Below the pieces are notes generated by a model. It saw only the letters and a program-made list of their open reading frames with translations. It did no database searches and was not told the origin of the DNA. From Actinocorallia sp. API 0066 (GTDB lineage Bacteria; Actinomycetota; Actinomycetes; Streptosporangiales; Streptosporangiaceae): 64,000 nt of DNA. This document shows, piece by piece, positions 16,901 through 24,401 of the stretch. How positions within the stretch are numbered: position 1 is the first letter of the stretch; every line of letters begins with the position of its first letter. The stretch covers positions 186,001 through 250,000 of the forward strand of contig NZ_JAJLQY010000001.1 of assembly GCF_020991275.1 (NCBI RefSeq). The letters are read 5' to 3'. The translations under genes were made by a program, and so were the position numbers.

Positions 16901-17043
16901 ACGAAGTAGGCCGTCTCACCGTGCACGGCAGGCTCCTCAAGCTCGCGATCGACGGCACACGAGTACTCGTGGGCACTGACCGAGGGGAGGTGACCCTCAT
17001 CCGATTCTCGCCGGACGGGCCTGAAAATGGTGCCCGCCGGTGA
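13927..17043 (+). CDS. NACHT-type STAND ATPase with C-terminal WD40 beta-propeller
   Basis: 1038 residues. Walker A is AEPGFGKT (45-52) and Walker B is ILIDAIDECDE (172-182), the DxxDE pattern of NACHT STAND ATPases. An insertion at 121-143 (VTVTQSISGDVHGSSITGI) is beta-prone and resembles repeats in the preceding membrane protein. Winged-helix and helical regions follow (about 300-520). From about 550 to the end there are some ten WD40-like blades, with phrases such as SPDGRFAVTGTTHGVLRVWD and TPDGRYAVVLCK. STAND proteins of this build are signal-sensing switches; bacterial relatives include anti-phage Avs-type and other NLR-like proteins, where the C-terminal repeats sense a ligand and the N-terminus or a partner executes. 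Here no N-terminal effector domain exists, so the coupled membrane protein is the likely output. Codon use is less GC-biased than in the flanks, indicating transfer. Confidence 0.88.
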   Translation: MKDSVSSGIPAELTAPSDEFVVSAALFDRIAERHALGSPLLLLVAEPGFGKTSIAMRLVQISLGSCPTAHGFTPGWIHAWHFCQARRYESLNPRAVLERLASQLCKTVPGYAEQIAHGDDISVTVTQSISGDVHGSSITGIGSLVLPATDLRRLLHDYFRKPLAHLDRTVTILIDAIDECDEQNDAASSLAWLLSTIQNDPIPQLRLIATTRTGATARRFTDGHMALAEIPSSHTGDVRHYALRRLRETGVPDSELLANRISDAANGNFLYAVCAVGQCISEPAHRLGSLPSGLAELYREFLSRRIAADADRWRGTVRPILGLLVQSRGEGFTRRQLTTISGLAPSAVDEALDLCSPYLSGEGDGPFLPHHEALRNYLRTSPEHRIYPLEATRRIVNALTAGRMEPHAIAHLLGYLADYRQAAEHEEIDDVVQVTEKTVTDPTFLRARLAASGVDSLSAEVGALRKIFKESLLLETIHGALTQQAHNLRSRLARRRPGLTLTQLQYGCANFGVPDLITGCPAEDEPTLRAEWSAPREGTWLLAHTLAQPGTGFGELALSPDEKLVAVNRFKGVDLCDTVTGALIQSFSSSDHRVWGIGFSEDGRRVLAMLEGRNVVAWDINTREQVLATPEDLLALPWKVPPAIPFYIDAQKDSDDGPIAAITPDGRYAVVLCKERKTGFIAVWDLRRREIIGTFFADAVTALAITADARLVIVGEITRGVYAIAPPPGIGRTTRQGHRWPVEAIALSGDRAVSVGRDGTTIVWAVSSGHPELILPGPHADSVGLTPDGACHVVARNHDLDIFELGLRLVVRRLMVEGVPADEQWESRDGARESELPPIGFDPPYPERRPVRFYVDADRHWSTIAMDVSPDGRFAVTGTTHGVLRVWDLDTGDLHREFTRDGCFIPAVKFAAEGKTVVTVSRTGGLYLPDLVSVDRWSISSGDRIERLWPPASGAFHEIPCGEAAAISRDGRFLAMEGENGMVVVHDLLIRHEVGRLTVHGRLLKLAIDGTRVLVGTDRGEVTLIRFSPDGPENGARR

Positions 17044-17448
17044 CTTGGCCGAGGGGCTCGCCGCCTCCTCGGTCCTGCGGCAAGCAGCCATCCGCATAGT
17101 TTTGCCCCATTGGTCGCAATGTCCGCAGGGGTGACATGTACTTGAGCTGAGTCGTCGAGAGCTTCTGGGGCGACCTTGGGAACCCGGATCGACTTTCGCA
17201 CGAAACGGACCGATCCCCAGCACAGCGCTTGGACCCCGACCCTCGCCGGGTCGAGGTGGAGTACAGCATGCTCTATGTGCGAAAGGGGATGCCGCCGACC
17301 TCGCGGCCCTCTCCGAGCTCTACCCGAGCACGATGTCGCGACCTCGTGGGCGATGTCGCTAACGAGCCCCGCCCGGGGGCTCGCAAGGGGTTCGTGACGA
17401 TGTAGTTCAGCTCGTTGATCGTAAACATGGGGTGGAGAAGGCGAAGGC
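17044..17448. other. Gap between the ATPase and integrase remnant
   Basis: About 400 bp with no supported gene. Frames are short and unlike proteins I know. The missing N-terminal part of the integrase, and possibly an excisionase, would be expected here in an intact element, so this is probably decayed sequence. Confidence 0.4.
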
Positions 17449-18487
17449 TTGGAGCCGCTCAAACTCCTCGAATGCCCGCATGGTCGCGAGGAGCTGCCCG
17501 CGCCGACGATCCGGCACTGCATGACCATCCTCAGCGCCGTGTTCAACACCACGCTCACCGACGACGTGATCGTCCATCATCCGTGCCGCGGGGTGAAGTA
17601 TCCGCCGGTACCGAGGAAGACCTACACGATCATCACGCCGGAGCAGTTCGAGCGGCTCTATAAGCAGCTGCCGGATGAGCGGGCGAAGCTGCTGGTAGAG
17701 CTAGCCGTCGAGTCGGGGCTCCGGTGGGGCGAGCTCATCGAGCTGCGGCCCATGGATTACGAGCGGGCCACTCGGGTCATCCTGGTCCGGCGGGTGGTCT
17801 GTGAGCCCGTCGCCAAGCGGGATGCGCTGCGGCGCCGCTTCCTGGTGAAGGACTACCCTAAGGACCGCGACCACCGGAAAGTGAAGATCGGCCAGGAGGT
17901 AGGAGCCAGGCTCTGCGCCTACATCGACGCCGAGCACATCGCGCCCGACGAGCTGATCTTCCAGCTCCGGGACGAGGAGCGGGTCCGGAAACGGAGGCGG
18001 AAACCGCTGCCGGGCCCCGACACCCTCGGCGACACCGAGCCGAATGCCGCGGGGCCGCGTCTACCGGCATGGGACGACGACCGCTTACCACTCGGGGCCC
18101 TGCCGCTGCGTGCATTGCCGGGCCGTCTACGCCGGCTACCGGGCCCGCCGCCGGGCTCTCGGCAAGGACCAGCGACCAGGGAGGGCGCGGCTGGTGGACG
18201 CCGACGGCCATATCCCGTGCCGCTGGTTCCAGGACCACGCCTGGCGGCCAGCGCTGCATGGCTCGAACCTGCCGGTCAAAGTTTGTTTCCAGGACCTGCG
18301 GCACGCCCACGCGTCCTGGAGCCTGGCCGGCGGCACCGACCTCACCGCGGTGAAAGACCGACTCGGACACGCCAACATCGCCACCACCAGTGGCGCCCTG
18401 CACGCCCTGGACGGCGCGGACGAGGACGCGATCGACGCCTTCGCCACGGTCCGTCACCGTATACCCCCCGCCGGACCCGAAGCCTGA
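17449..18487 (+). pseudogene. Tyrosine recombinase (integrase) pseudogene
   Basis: Core-binding and catalytic domains of a phage-type integrase are spread over two frames. Frame 1 (17449 to about 18050) carries MTILSAVFNTTLTDDVIVHH, the box-I Arg in ESGLRWGELIEL, and ends near GDTEPNAAG. The sense then continues one frame over from about 18044 (GRVYRHGTTTAYHSG, then DLRHAHASW, DRLGHANIATT). The break lies in a short G run at 18050-18053 and looks like a single-base indel. Independently, the catalytic Tyr is gone: ATTSGALHAL stands where related integrases read ATT(x)KYLHTL. The N-terminal arm-binding region is also missing. It abuts the tRNA-Ala attachment site it presumably once used. Confidence 0.88.
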
Positions 18488-18587
18488 CCCACCGCCGCGC
18501 TACCGTGCTTCCGGACGCGCGGTCGCGTTCCCGCAGCCGTTCGCGCCTTCTCCCCGGTTTCTGCGGGCAAAGTGCGGACATAAACGA

Positions 18588-18627
18588 TCAAAGGGTCTGA
18601 TCGAGCATTCTCGATCAGACCCTTTGA
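18588..18627. terminator. 18-bp perfect hairpin downstream of tRNA-Ala and integrase remnant
   Basis: Arms 18588-18605 and 18610-18627 are perfect complements around a 4-nt loop (catt). The flanking TCAAAGGG/CCCTTTGA ends give short T runs on either strand. It now terminates tRNA-Ala (minus strand) and the integrase remnant (plus strand). It differs from the hairpin at 12576-12610, so the element brought its own terminator. Confidence 0.8.
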
Positions 18628-18651
18628 GCTGGGACGATGTTCCAACCTTTG

Positions 18652-18696
18652 GGTGGAGATGAGGGGATTCGAACCCCTGACCCCTTCGATGCGAAC
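18652..18696. repeat. Attachment-site repeat (tRNA-proximal att)
   Basis: Identical over 45 bp to 12648-12692. It spans the tRNA-Ala anticodon loop to the 3' end, so integration kept the tRNA gene whole at this side. Confidence 0.93.
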
Positions 18697-18727
18697 GAAG
18701 TGCGCTACCGGACTGCGCTACATCCCC
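18654..18727 (-). tRNA. tRNA-Ala(CGC)
   Basis: Cloverleaf of 74 nt on the minus strand. The acceptor GGGGATG pairs with CATCTCC and includes the G3-U70 wobble that is the alanine identity element. The anticodon arm is CTTCG/CGAAG with loop TTCGCAT, giving anticodon CGC. The T-arm AGGGG/CCCCT has loop TTCGAAT. The discriminator is A and the CCA end is not encoded. Its 3' half is the integration target of the element at 12648-18696. Confidence 0.93.
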
Positions 18728-18855
18728 TGGGAACGGGTCAACCTTAGCAAACATCGGGAGTGGTTGGTGCAGCGGATAGGGGGGTGGTGGGGGTGGGAGA
18801 TCTCTAGGATGGTGGCGGGTTGTGGGGGGTTGGGCGGAACCTGGAGGAGGAGCGG

Positions 18856-21800
18856 GTGCGGGAAGGGGTGGAGGTCGCCGGACGGTACCGGATGCGGCGG
18901 AGCCTTGGACGGGGGAGCTTCGGGGAGGTCTGGGCGGCGGAAGACCTGCTGCGCGACCGCGACGTCGCGGTGAAGTTCCTGTACCGGGACATAGCGGCCG
19001 CCAATCCCGTGTGGTTGGCGAAGTTCCGGCAGGAGGCGCGGATCGCGGTCCGGCTCGCGCATCCGGGGATCACCGCCGTCGACGACTTCGGTGAGTACGA
19101 CGGGCAGTGGTACCTCGTCATGGAGTTCCTCGAAGGCAGGGACCTCGCTGCGGAGATGGAGGAGTACCCGGAGGGGATGGACCTCGACCGGGTGCGGAGG
19201 CTCGGCGTCCAGGTGGCGCGGGCGCTCTTGGCGGCGCATGGGCACGGGATCGTCCACCGGGACCTGAAGCCGGGCAACCTGCTACTGCTGCCGGGCGACC
19301 AGGTGAAGATCTGCGACTTCGGGATCGCGCACATCGCGGAGGCGACGGCGACGCACACCCTGCACGGCCAGACGGTCGGGACGCCCGCTTACATGGCGCC
19401 GGAGCAGTGGCTGGGCAACGCCGTGGACCACCGGACGGACCTGTACGCGTTCGGCGGCATCCTGTACACGCTGCTCACGGGCAGGCCCCCGTTCCGGGGC
19501 GCTTCGGTGACGGCGCTGATGGGCCAGCACCTCACGCTGGACCCGGCCCCGCCGAGCACGCTGCGCGACGAGATCCCGGCACCCCTCGACCAGCTCGTCC
19601 TGGATCTCCTCGCCAAGGACCCGGAGCGGCGTCCCGACGGGCAGGCGGTGCAGGAGGCGCTCGCGGGCGACGAACCCCGCGAGGAGCCCCGTGACGAGGC
19701 GCGTGACGAGGCGCGTGACGAGCCCCGGAACGAGGCGGTGCGGGAGTCGCCGGGCAGCGGTGAGCCCGCGCAGGCGGAGCCGCCCGCCGTCCCGCCGGGG
19801 GACGATCTCGTCACGGAGGGCAGCCAGCGGCTTGAGGAGGGCGACGTGGCAGGTGCCCGCGCTCTCTTCGCGCGCGCGGTGGCGGAGGGCACGGAACCGG
19901 CCGCCCTGGTGAATCTCGCCCTGCTGGAGGAGGGCGTCGGTGATTTTGGGGCGGCGCGGGAGTGGTACCGCAAGGCCGTCGAGTCGGGCGATCCCGAGTA
20001 CGGCCCGCTGGCGATGGTCAACCTCGGTTTTCTGGAGTCCCGTGACGGCGACCAGGACGAGGCGCGTCGCTGGTATCGGATGGCGGTCCAGTCGGGCCAC
20101 CGGGATCAGGCGCCGCTCGCGATGATGAACCTCGGCGTCCTGGAGGACGAGGAGGGCGAGGCGAGTGACGCCCGAGGCTGGTACTGGAGGGCGATCGAGT
20201 CGGGCCACGACGACCAGGCCCCCAAGGCGATGGTGAACCTCGGGTTCCTGGAGAGCAGGCGCGGCGACCTGGAGGCGGCCCGCAAGTGGTACCGCCGCGC
20301 GGCGGAGTCGGGCCATGTCGATCAGGCGCCGCTGGCGATGCTGAACCTGGGCGTCCTGGAGAGCGAGGCGGGCGAGCGGGACACGGCGCGTGTCTGGTAT
20401 CTGCGCGTGGTCGAGTCGGGGCACGCCGAGCAGGGGCCGCTGGCGATGATGAACCTCGGTGTCCTGGAGGACGAGGCGGGGGACCCCGAGGCGGCCCGCA
20501 AGTGGTACCGCCGCGCGGCGGAGTCCGGCCACGCCGACCAGGCGCCGAAGGCGATGGTGAACCTCGGCGTCCTGGAGGAGAAGACGGGCGATACCGAGAC
20601 GGCCGGTATCTGGTACCGCAGGGCGATCGACTCCGGGCACGTCGATCAGACGCCGATGGCGATGGTGAACCTCGGGTTCGTCGCGAACAACGAGGGCGAC
20701 CTGGACACGGCGCGCCACTGGTACCGCAAGGCGGCCGAGTCGGGGCATGCCGAGCAGGCGCCGCTGGCGATGATGAACCTGGGCATCCTGGAGGAGCAGG
20801 AGGGTGACGTCGCGGCCGCGCGCGAGTGGTACCTGCGCGCGCACGGGACGGGCCACGCCGACCGCTCGGTGATGGCGATGGTGAACCTGGGCTTCCTGGA
20901 GAACAGGCGCGGCAGGCTCGACGAGGCGCGCACCTGGTACCGGCGCGCGGTGGACTCCGGCCACGCCGACCAGGCGCCGCTGGCGATGATGAACCTCGGC
21001 GTCCTGGAGGAGGAGTCGGGCGACAGGACCGCGGCGCGAGGCTGGTACCACAGGGCGATCGAAACCGGGCACGCCGATCAGTGCCCCAAGGCGATGGTGA
21101 ACTGCGGCGCGTTGGAGGAGGGCGACGGCGACAACGTCACGGCGCGCCAGTGGTACCGGCGCGCGATCGAGTCGGGGCACGCCGACCAGGCGCCGATGGC
21201 GATGGTGAACTCGGGCGTCCTGGAGGAGCGGCTGGGTGACGTCGGAGCGGCCCGCTACTGGTACCGCAGGGCGATCGACACCGGGCACGCGCACCAGGCG
21301 GCCAAGGCGATGGTGAACCTTGGGTTCCTGGAGAACAACCAGGGTGACGCGGGGTCGGCGCGCGGCTGGTACCTCGCCGCCGTCGAGACGGGCCACCACG
21401 ACCAGGCGCCGCTGGCGATGATGAACCTCGGTGTTCTCGCTGAGGAGACGGGCGACATAGGCGGGTCCCGTGACTGGTACCGCAGGGCGATCGATTCGGG
21501 CCACACCGAGCAGGCGCCGCGCGCGATGTTCAACCTCGGCCTGTTGGAGTCGGCGCAGGGCGACAACGAGTCCGCGCGGTACTGGTACGAGCGGACCCTG
21601 GCGACGGGCCACCCCGACCAGGCGCCGCGCGCGATGGTGAGTCTCGGCGTCCAGCGCGGCGCGGCGGGCGACGTCGCGGGCGCGGCCTCCTGGTACCAGC
21701 GCGCCGTCGACTCGGGCCATCAGGAGATGGCGGCGATGGCGATGAACAACCTTGCGATCCTCGGACTGAACCGGGGCGACACGCAGGCGGCCCGCTACTG

Positions 21801-21984
21801 GTACGGCCGGGCGGCCGAGTCCGGCCACCCGGAGCAGGCGGCCCGCGCCATGTCCGAACTCGGCGCCCTCGACCAGCGTGACGGCGACCCCTGGTCGGCC
21901 CGCAGCTGGTACCGCCGCGCCCTCGACCAGGGCCCCACCTCCGTCGCCGCCTCCGTCCAGGAACGCCTCCAGGCCCTCGGCTGA
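18856..21984 (+). CDS. Ser/Thr protein kinase fused to 19 Sel1/TPR-like repeats
   Basis: 1042 residues. A Hanks-type kinase occupies residues 8-270: LGRGSFGEV, VAVK (K40), HRDLKPGN (D136), ICDFG and GTPAYMAPEQ are all intact. A charged Glu/Arg/Pro linker follows (repeats of DEPR/DEAR). Residues 351-1034 are 19 consecutive units of exactly 36 residues with consensus AMVNLGxLE...GDxxxARxWYRRAxESGHxDQAP. No membrane helix is present, so it is cytosolic, unlike PknB-type kinases. The GTG at 18856 has GGAGGAGG upstream. The helical solenoid presumably recruits substrates or partners. The next gene is an NB-ARC/TPR protein 74 bp downstream, suggesting a joint signalling or conflict system. The gene lies just outside the tRNA-linked element. 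Confidence 0.92.
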   Translation: MREGVEVAGRYRMRRSLGRGSFGEVWAAEDLLRDRDVAVKFLYRDIAAANPVWLAKFRQEARIAVRLAHPGITAVDDFGEYDGQWYLVMEFLEGRDLAAEMEEYPEGMDLDRVRRLGVQVARALLAAHGHGIVHRDLKPGNLLLLPGDQVKICDFGIAHIAEATATHTLHGQTVGTPAYMAPEQWLGNAVDHRTDLYAFGGILYTLLTGRPPFRGASVTALMGQHLTLDPAPPSTLRDEIPAPLDQLVLDLLAKDPERRPDGQAVQEALAGDEPREEPRDEARDEARDEPRNEAVRESPGSGEPAQAEPPAVPPGDDLVTEGSQRLEEGDVAGARALFARAVAEGTEPAALVNLALLEEGVGDFGAAREWYRKAVESGDPEYGPLAMVNLGFLESRDGDQDEARRWYRMAVQSGHRDQAPLAMMNLGVLEDEEGEASDARGWYWRAIESGHDDQAPKAMVNLGFLESRRGDLEAARKWYRRAAESGHVDQAPLAMLNLGVLESEAGERDTARVWYLRVVESGHAEQGPLAMMNLGVLEDEAGDPEAARKWYRRAAESGHADQAPKAMVNLGVLEEKTGDTETAGIWYRRAIDSGHVDQTPMAMVNLGFVANNEGDLDTARHWYRKAAESGHAEQAPLAMMNLGILEEQEGDVAAAREWYLRAHGTGHADRSVMAMVNLGFLENRRGRLDEARTWYRRAVDSGHADQAPLAMMNLGVLEEESGDRTAARGWYHRAIETGHADQCPKAMVNCGALEEGDGDNVTARQWYRRAIESGHADQAPMAMVNSGVLEERLGDVGAARYWYRRAIDTGHAHQAAKAMVNLGFLENNQGDAGSARGWYLAAVETGHHDQAPLAMMNLGVLAEETGDIGGSRDWYRRAIDSGHTEQAPRAMFNLGLLESAQGDNESARYWYERTLATGHPDQAPRAMVSLGVQRGAAGDVAGAASWYQRAVDSGHQEMAAMAMNNLAILGLNRGDTQAARYWYGRAAESGHPEQAARAMSELGALDQRDGDPWSARSWYRRALDQGPTSVAASVQERLQALG
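19906..21957 (+). repeat. 19 tandem 108-bp coding repeats
   Basis: Nineteen back-to-back 108-bp units with no length variation encode the 36-residue helical repeats of the kinase. Neighbouring units share many exact words (for example gcgatggtgaacctc and ctggtaccgc), so the array is a hotspot for recombination or copy-number change and for assembly error. Confidence 0.9.
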
Positions 21985-22058
21985 CCCCGTCCCCCGGGGG
22001 TTGCGGGCGGTGCCCAGGGTGGGAAATTCTGGCGTCAGGGTGAGGGGAAGGGGACGGG

Positions 22059-24401
22059 GTGCTGGAGATCGCGGCGATCCTGGTGGCGCGCGCGGCGGAA
22101 CGGGCTCTGGGCGGGGTGGGTGAGGGTGTCGCGCGCTGGCTGACGCCCAAGGAGCACGAGCGGCTGCTCAGGCGCGCGCTGGGGGATCTGCGGGAGCGGC
22201 TGGGCGACGACGCGGCGGAGCTGATGGACGCGGTGCGCGAGCATCTGGGCGGCAGGGGCGCCCCGCCGCAGTGGTACCGGAGGTTCGTCACGCTGGAGGA
22301 GCCGTTGGCGGCGGCGCTGGCGGATCTGCCGGACGCGGTGTTCGGGAGGCGCCGCAGGCGGGTGACGGGCCGTGAGCTGCTCGCCCGGTGCGGGCTGAGC
22401 CTGCAGGAGCTCCAGGAGGGCCTCACGGAGGCGCTGGACTGGGCGGTGCGGGAGGAGGCGGCGTTGCAGGGCGGGCTGCCGGAGCTGTCGCGGCAGCGCG
22501 AGGCGGCGGTCGGCGCCAAGGCGGCGCGGGAGCGGCCGAACACGCTGCCCGCGGGCAATCCCGGGTTCGTCAACCGGGGCGGTGTGCTCGGCGCGCTGAG
22601 CGCGACGGCGAACACGCCGCGCGCGCCGGGCACCCCGGCCAGGGCGGCGCTCACCGGTGCGGGCGGCATGGGCAAGACGAGCACGGGCGTGCAGTGGGGC
22701 CACGGGGTCGCCGAGCTGTTCCCGGACGGCCTGGTCTACGTCGACTTCGGCGACCTGGGCGAGCGTGAGGTGCTGGGGCCGTCGGACGCCCTGACGCGCA
22801 TCCTGTACGCCCTGGGCGCGGCCAGCGAGGCGCTGCCCGCGGACTACGGCGCGCGCCTCCAGATCTTCCGCAGGTTGACGGCCGACCGTAGGTACCTGTT
22901 CGTGTACGACAACGTGCGGGTGGCCCGCCAGGTGGAGGACCTGTTCCCTGCGGCGGCCGAGAGCATGGTGCTCGTCATGAGCCGTAAGGCGGTGCACCTG
23001 CCTGGGCCGGCGCTCAGGCCGCTGGAGCTGAAGCCGCTGGGCCACGAGTACGCGGAGCGGATGTTGCGCGACGCGGTGCCGCACGCGACCGGAGGCCAGC
23101 TCGCGCGGCTCGCCGAGCAGTGCGGCGGGTGGCCGCTGGCGCTGCGGGTCGTCGGCGGGTGGGCCGCCGACGGACGTCCGGTGGAGCACGTCATCGCGCG
23201 GCTGCGAGCCGATCCGCTGGGCGCGACGGAAGGCGAGGTGCGCACGGTGTACTCCGTGACCGAGGCCGCGTACGAGGACCTCCCGGAGGATCTGAGGCGC
23301 GCCTACCGGCTGCTCAGCCTCCATCCGGGCGAACGCCCGCCCAGGTTCACCCGCGCGGCCGCCGCCGCGCTGCTCGGCGGGGATCCGGTGCCGGCGCTCA
23401 GCGGGCTCGTCGAAAGGCACCTTCTGGAGTACGCGGAGGGCCGCTACTTCTTCCACGGCCTTGTCCGCACGCACGCGCAGGAGAAGGCGGGCGACGACCC
23501 TGAGGCCGTCCTCCGGCTCGTCGAGTACTACCTGGCGGGGGCCGTCCAGGCGGACACCACGGTGAACCCGGCCAGGGCGCGCGACGCGTTCGGCCCCGGC
23601 TACCGGGCGGCGGTGGCGCGCGGCACGAAGGGCGAGGCGCTGGCCTGGCTGGACGCCGAGCACCGCAACCTGAGCGCGGCCGTCTACGAGGCGGTCGCGC
23701 GCGGCTGGGTTGAGCCCGCCTGGCAGCTGTGCGAGGCGCTGTGGTCGCTCTACTTCTCGCTCAAGTACTACGACGACTGGATCGCCACGCACAGGGAGGT
23801 GCTGCCGCTGACGTCGGGGCTGCCGCACGCGGCGTTCCGGGTCGGCATCCAACTGGGCCGGGGCCTGGCCGAGAGCGGCAGGCACGACGAGGCGCGTCCG
23901 GTGTTGCAGGGCGCGCTGGACGCGGCGCACCATCTCGGCAAGCCAGAGCACCGGGCGACGGCGGAGGAGTTCCTGGCCAGGGACCGCGAGCTGGCCGGGG
24001 ATCTCACGACGGCCCTGGCGGGCTTCCAGAGGGCGCTGCGGCTGGAGCTGGAGGCGGGCCGGGCCCGTGGCGTCGCGATCGACCACCACCACATCGGCAG
24101 GGTGTGCCTCGGCCTCGGCGACCTGAACGGCGCGTCCACCGCGCTCACCGCCGCCCTTGAGGCGTTCGAGCGGCTGGGCGACGCCTACAACCGGGCGCGG
24201 GTGCTGCACACGTTCGCCCGGGTCCGGCGCGCGTCCGGCCTCGACCCGTCGGCGCTGCTCCTGGACGCGCTCGCGATCATGCGCGCTGAGGGCCGCGCCT
24301 ACCAGGAGGCGAAGATCCTGGACGACCTTGCGGAGGCCACCGGTGAGGACTCCTACCGTGAGATGGCGCGGGCCATCTACGAGCGGATCGGCGTCATCTG
24401 A
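22059..24401 (+). CDS. NB-ARC STAND ATPase with N-terminal helical domain and C-terminal TPRs
   Basis: 780 residues from a GTG. The first 150 are an all-helical domain without recognised enzymatic motifs, possibly a death-fold-like adaptor. The NB-ARC ATPase follows: Walker A GAGGMGKTS (200-208), Walker B RYLFVYDNV and the GLPL-type GGWPLALRVVGG. After a winged-helix region (about 420-490) comes a TPR-like solenoid (RNLSAAVYEAVARG, ALAGFQRALRLELEAGRARG) to the end. Such proteins are NLR-like switches; in actinomycetes they accompany SARP-type regulation or conflict systems. It is 74 bp behind the repeat kinase on the same strand, probably one operon. Its 3' end overlaps the convergent next gene by 25 bp. 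Confidence 0.88.
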   Translation: MLEIAAILVARAAERALGGVGEGVARWLTPKEHERLLRRALGDLRERLGDDAAELMDAVREHLGGRGAPPQWYRRFVTLEEPLAAALADLPDAVFGRRRRRVTGRELLARCGLSLQELQEGLTEALDWAVREEAALQGGLPELSRQREAAVGAKAARERPNTLPAGNPGFVNRGGVLGALSATANTPRAPGTPARAALTGAGGMGKTSTGVQWGHGVAELFPDGLVYVDFGDLGEREVLGPSDALTRILYALGAASEALPADYGARLQIFRRLTADRRYLFVYDNVRVARQVEDLFPAAAESMVLVMSRKAVHLPGPALRPLELKPLGHEYAERMLRDAVPHATGGQLARLAEQCGGWPLALRVVGGWAADGRPVEHVIARLRADPLGATEGEVRTVYSVTEAAYEDLPEDLRRAYRLLSLHPGERPPRFTRAAAAALLGGDPVPALSGLVERHLLEYAEGRYFFHGLVRTHAQEKAGDDPEAVLRLVEYYLAGAVQADTTVNPARARDAFGPGYRAAVARGTKGEALAWLDAEHRNLSAAVYEAVARGWVEPAWQLCEALWSLYFSLKYYDDWIATHREVLPLTSGLPHAAFRVGIQLGRGLAESGRHDEARPVLQGALDAAHHLGKPEHRATAEEFLARDRELAGDLTTALAGFQRALRLELEAGRARGVAIDHHHIGRVCLGLGDLNGASTALTAALEAFERLGDAYNRARVLHTFARVRRASGLDPSALLLDALAIMRAEGRAYQEAKILDDLAEATGEDSYREMARAIYERIGVI

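Larger units (their letters stand above)
12648..18696. mobile_element. Decayed integrative element in tRNA-Ala(CGC)
   Basis: A 6-kb insertion is delimited by identical 45-bp direct repeats, one being the 3' half of tRNA-Ala. The integrase pseudogene abuts the tRNA end, as in classical integrative elements. Base composition inside is visibly less GC-biased and codon use more relaxed than in the flanks. No replication, transfer or relaxase genes remain. The only intact cargo is the coupled membrane protein plus NACHT/WD40 ATPase pair at 13559-17043. With the integrase inactive, the element is fixed unless helped in trans. Confidence 0.88.

Noticed and set aside
18500-18754. Minus-strand small protein reading through the tRNA (GDVAQSGSALRSHRRGQGF)
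   Set aside because: This is the well-known spurious translation of a tRNA gene.
19282-21828. 848-residue antisense frame opposite the kinase repeats
   Set aside because: It is a product of the GC-biased codon repeats on the other strand. The sense strand has intact kinase motifs.
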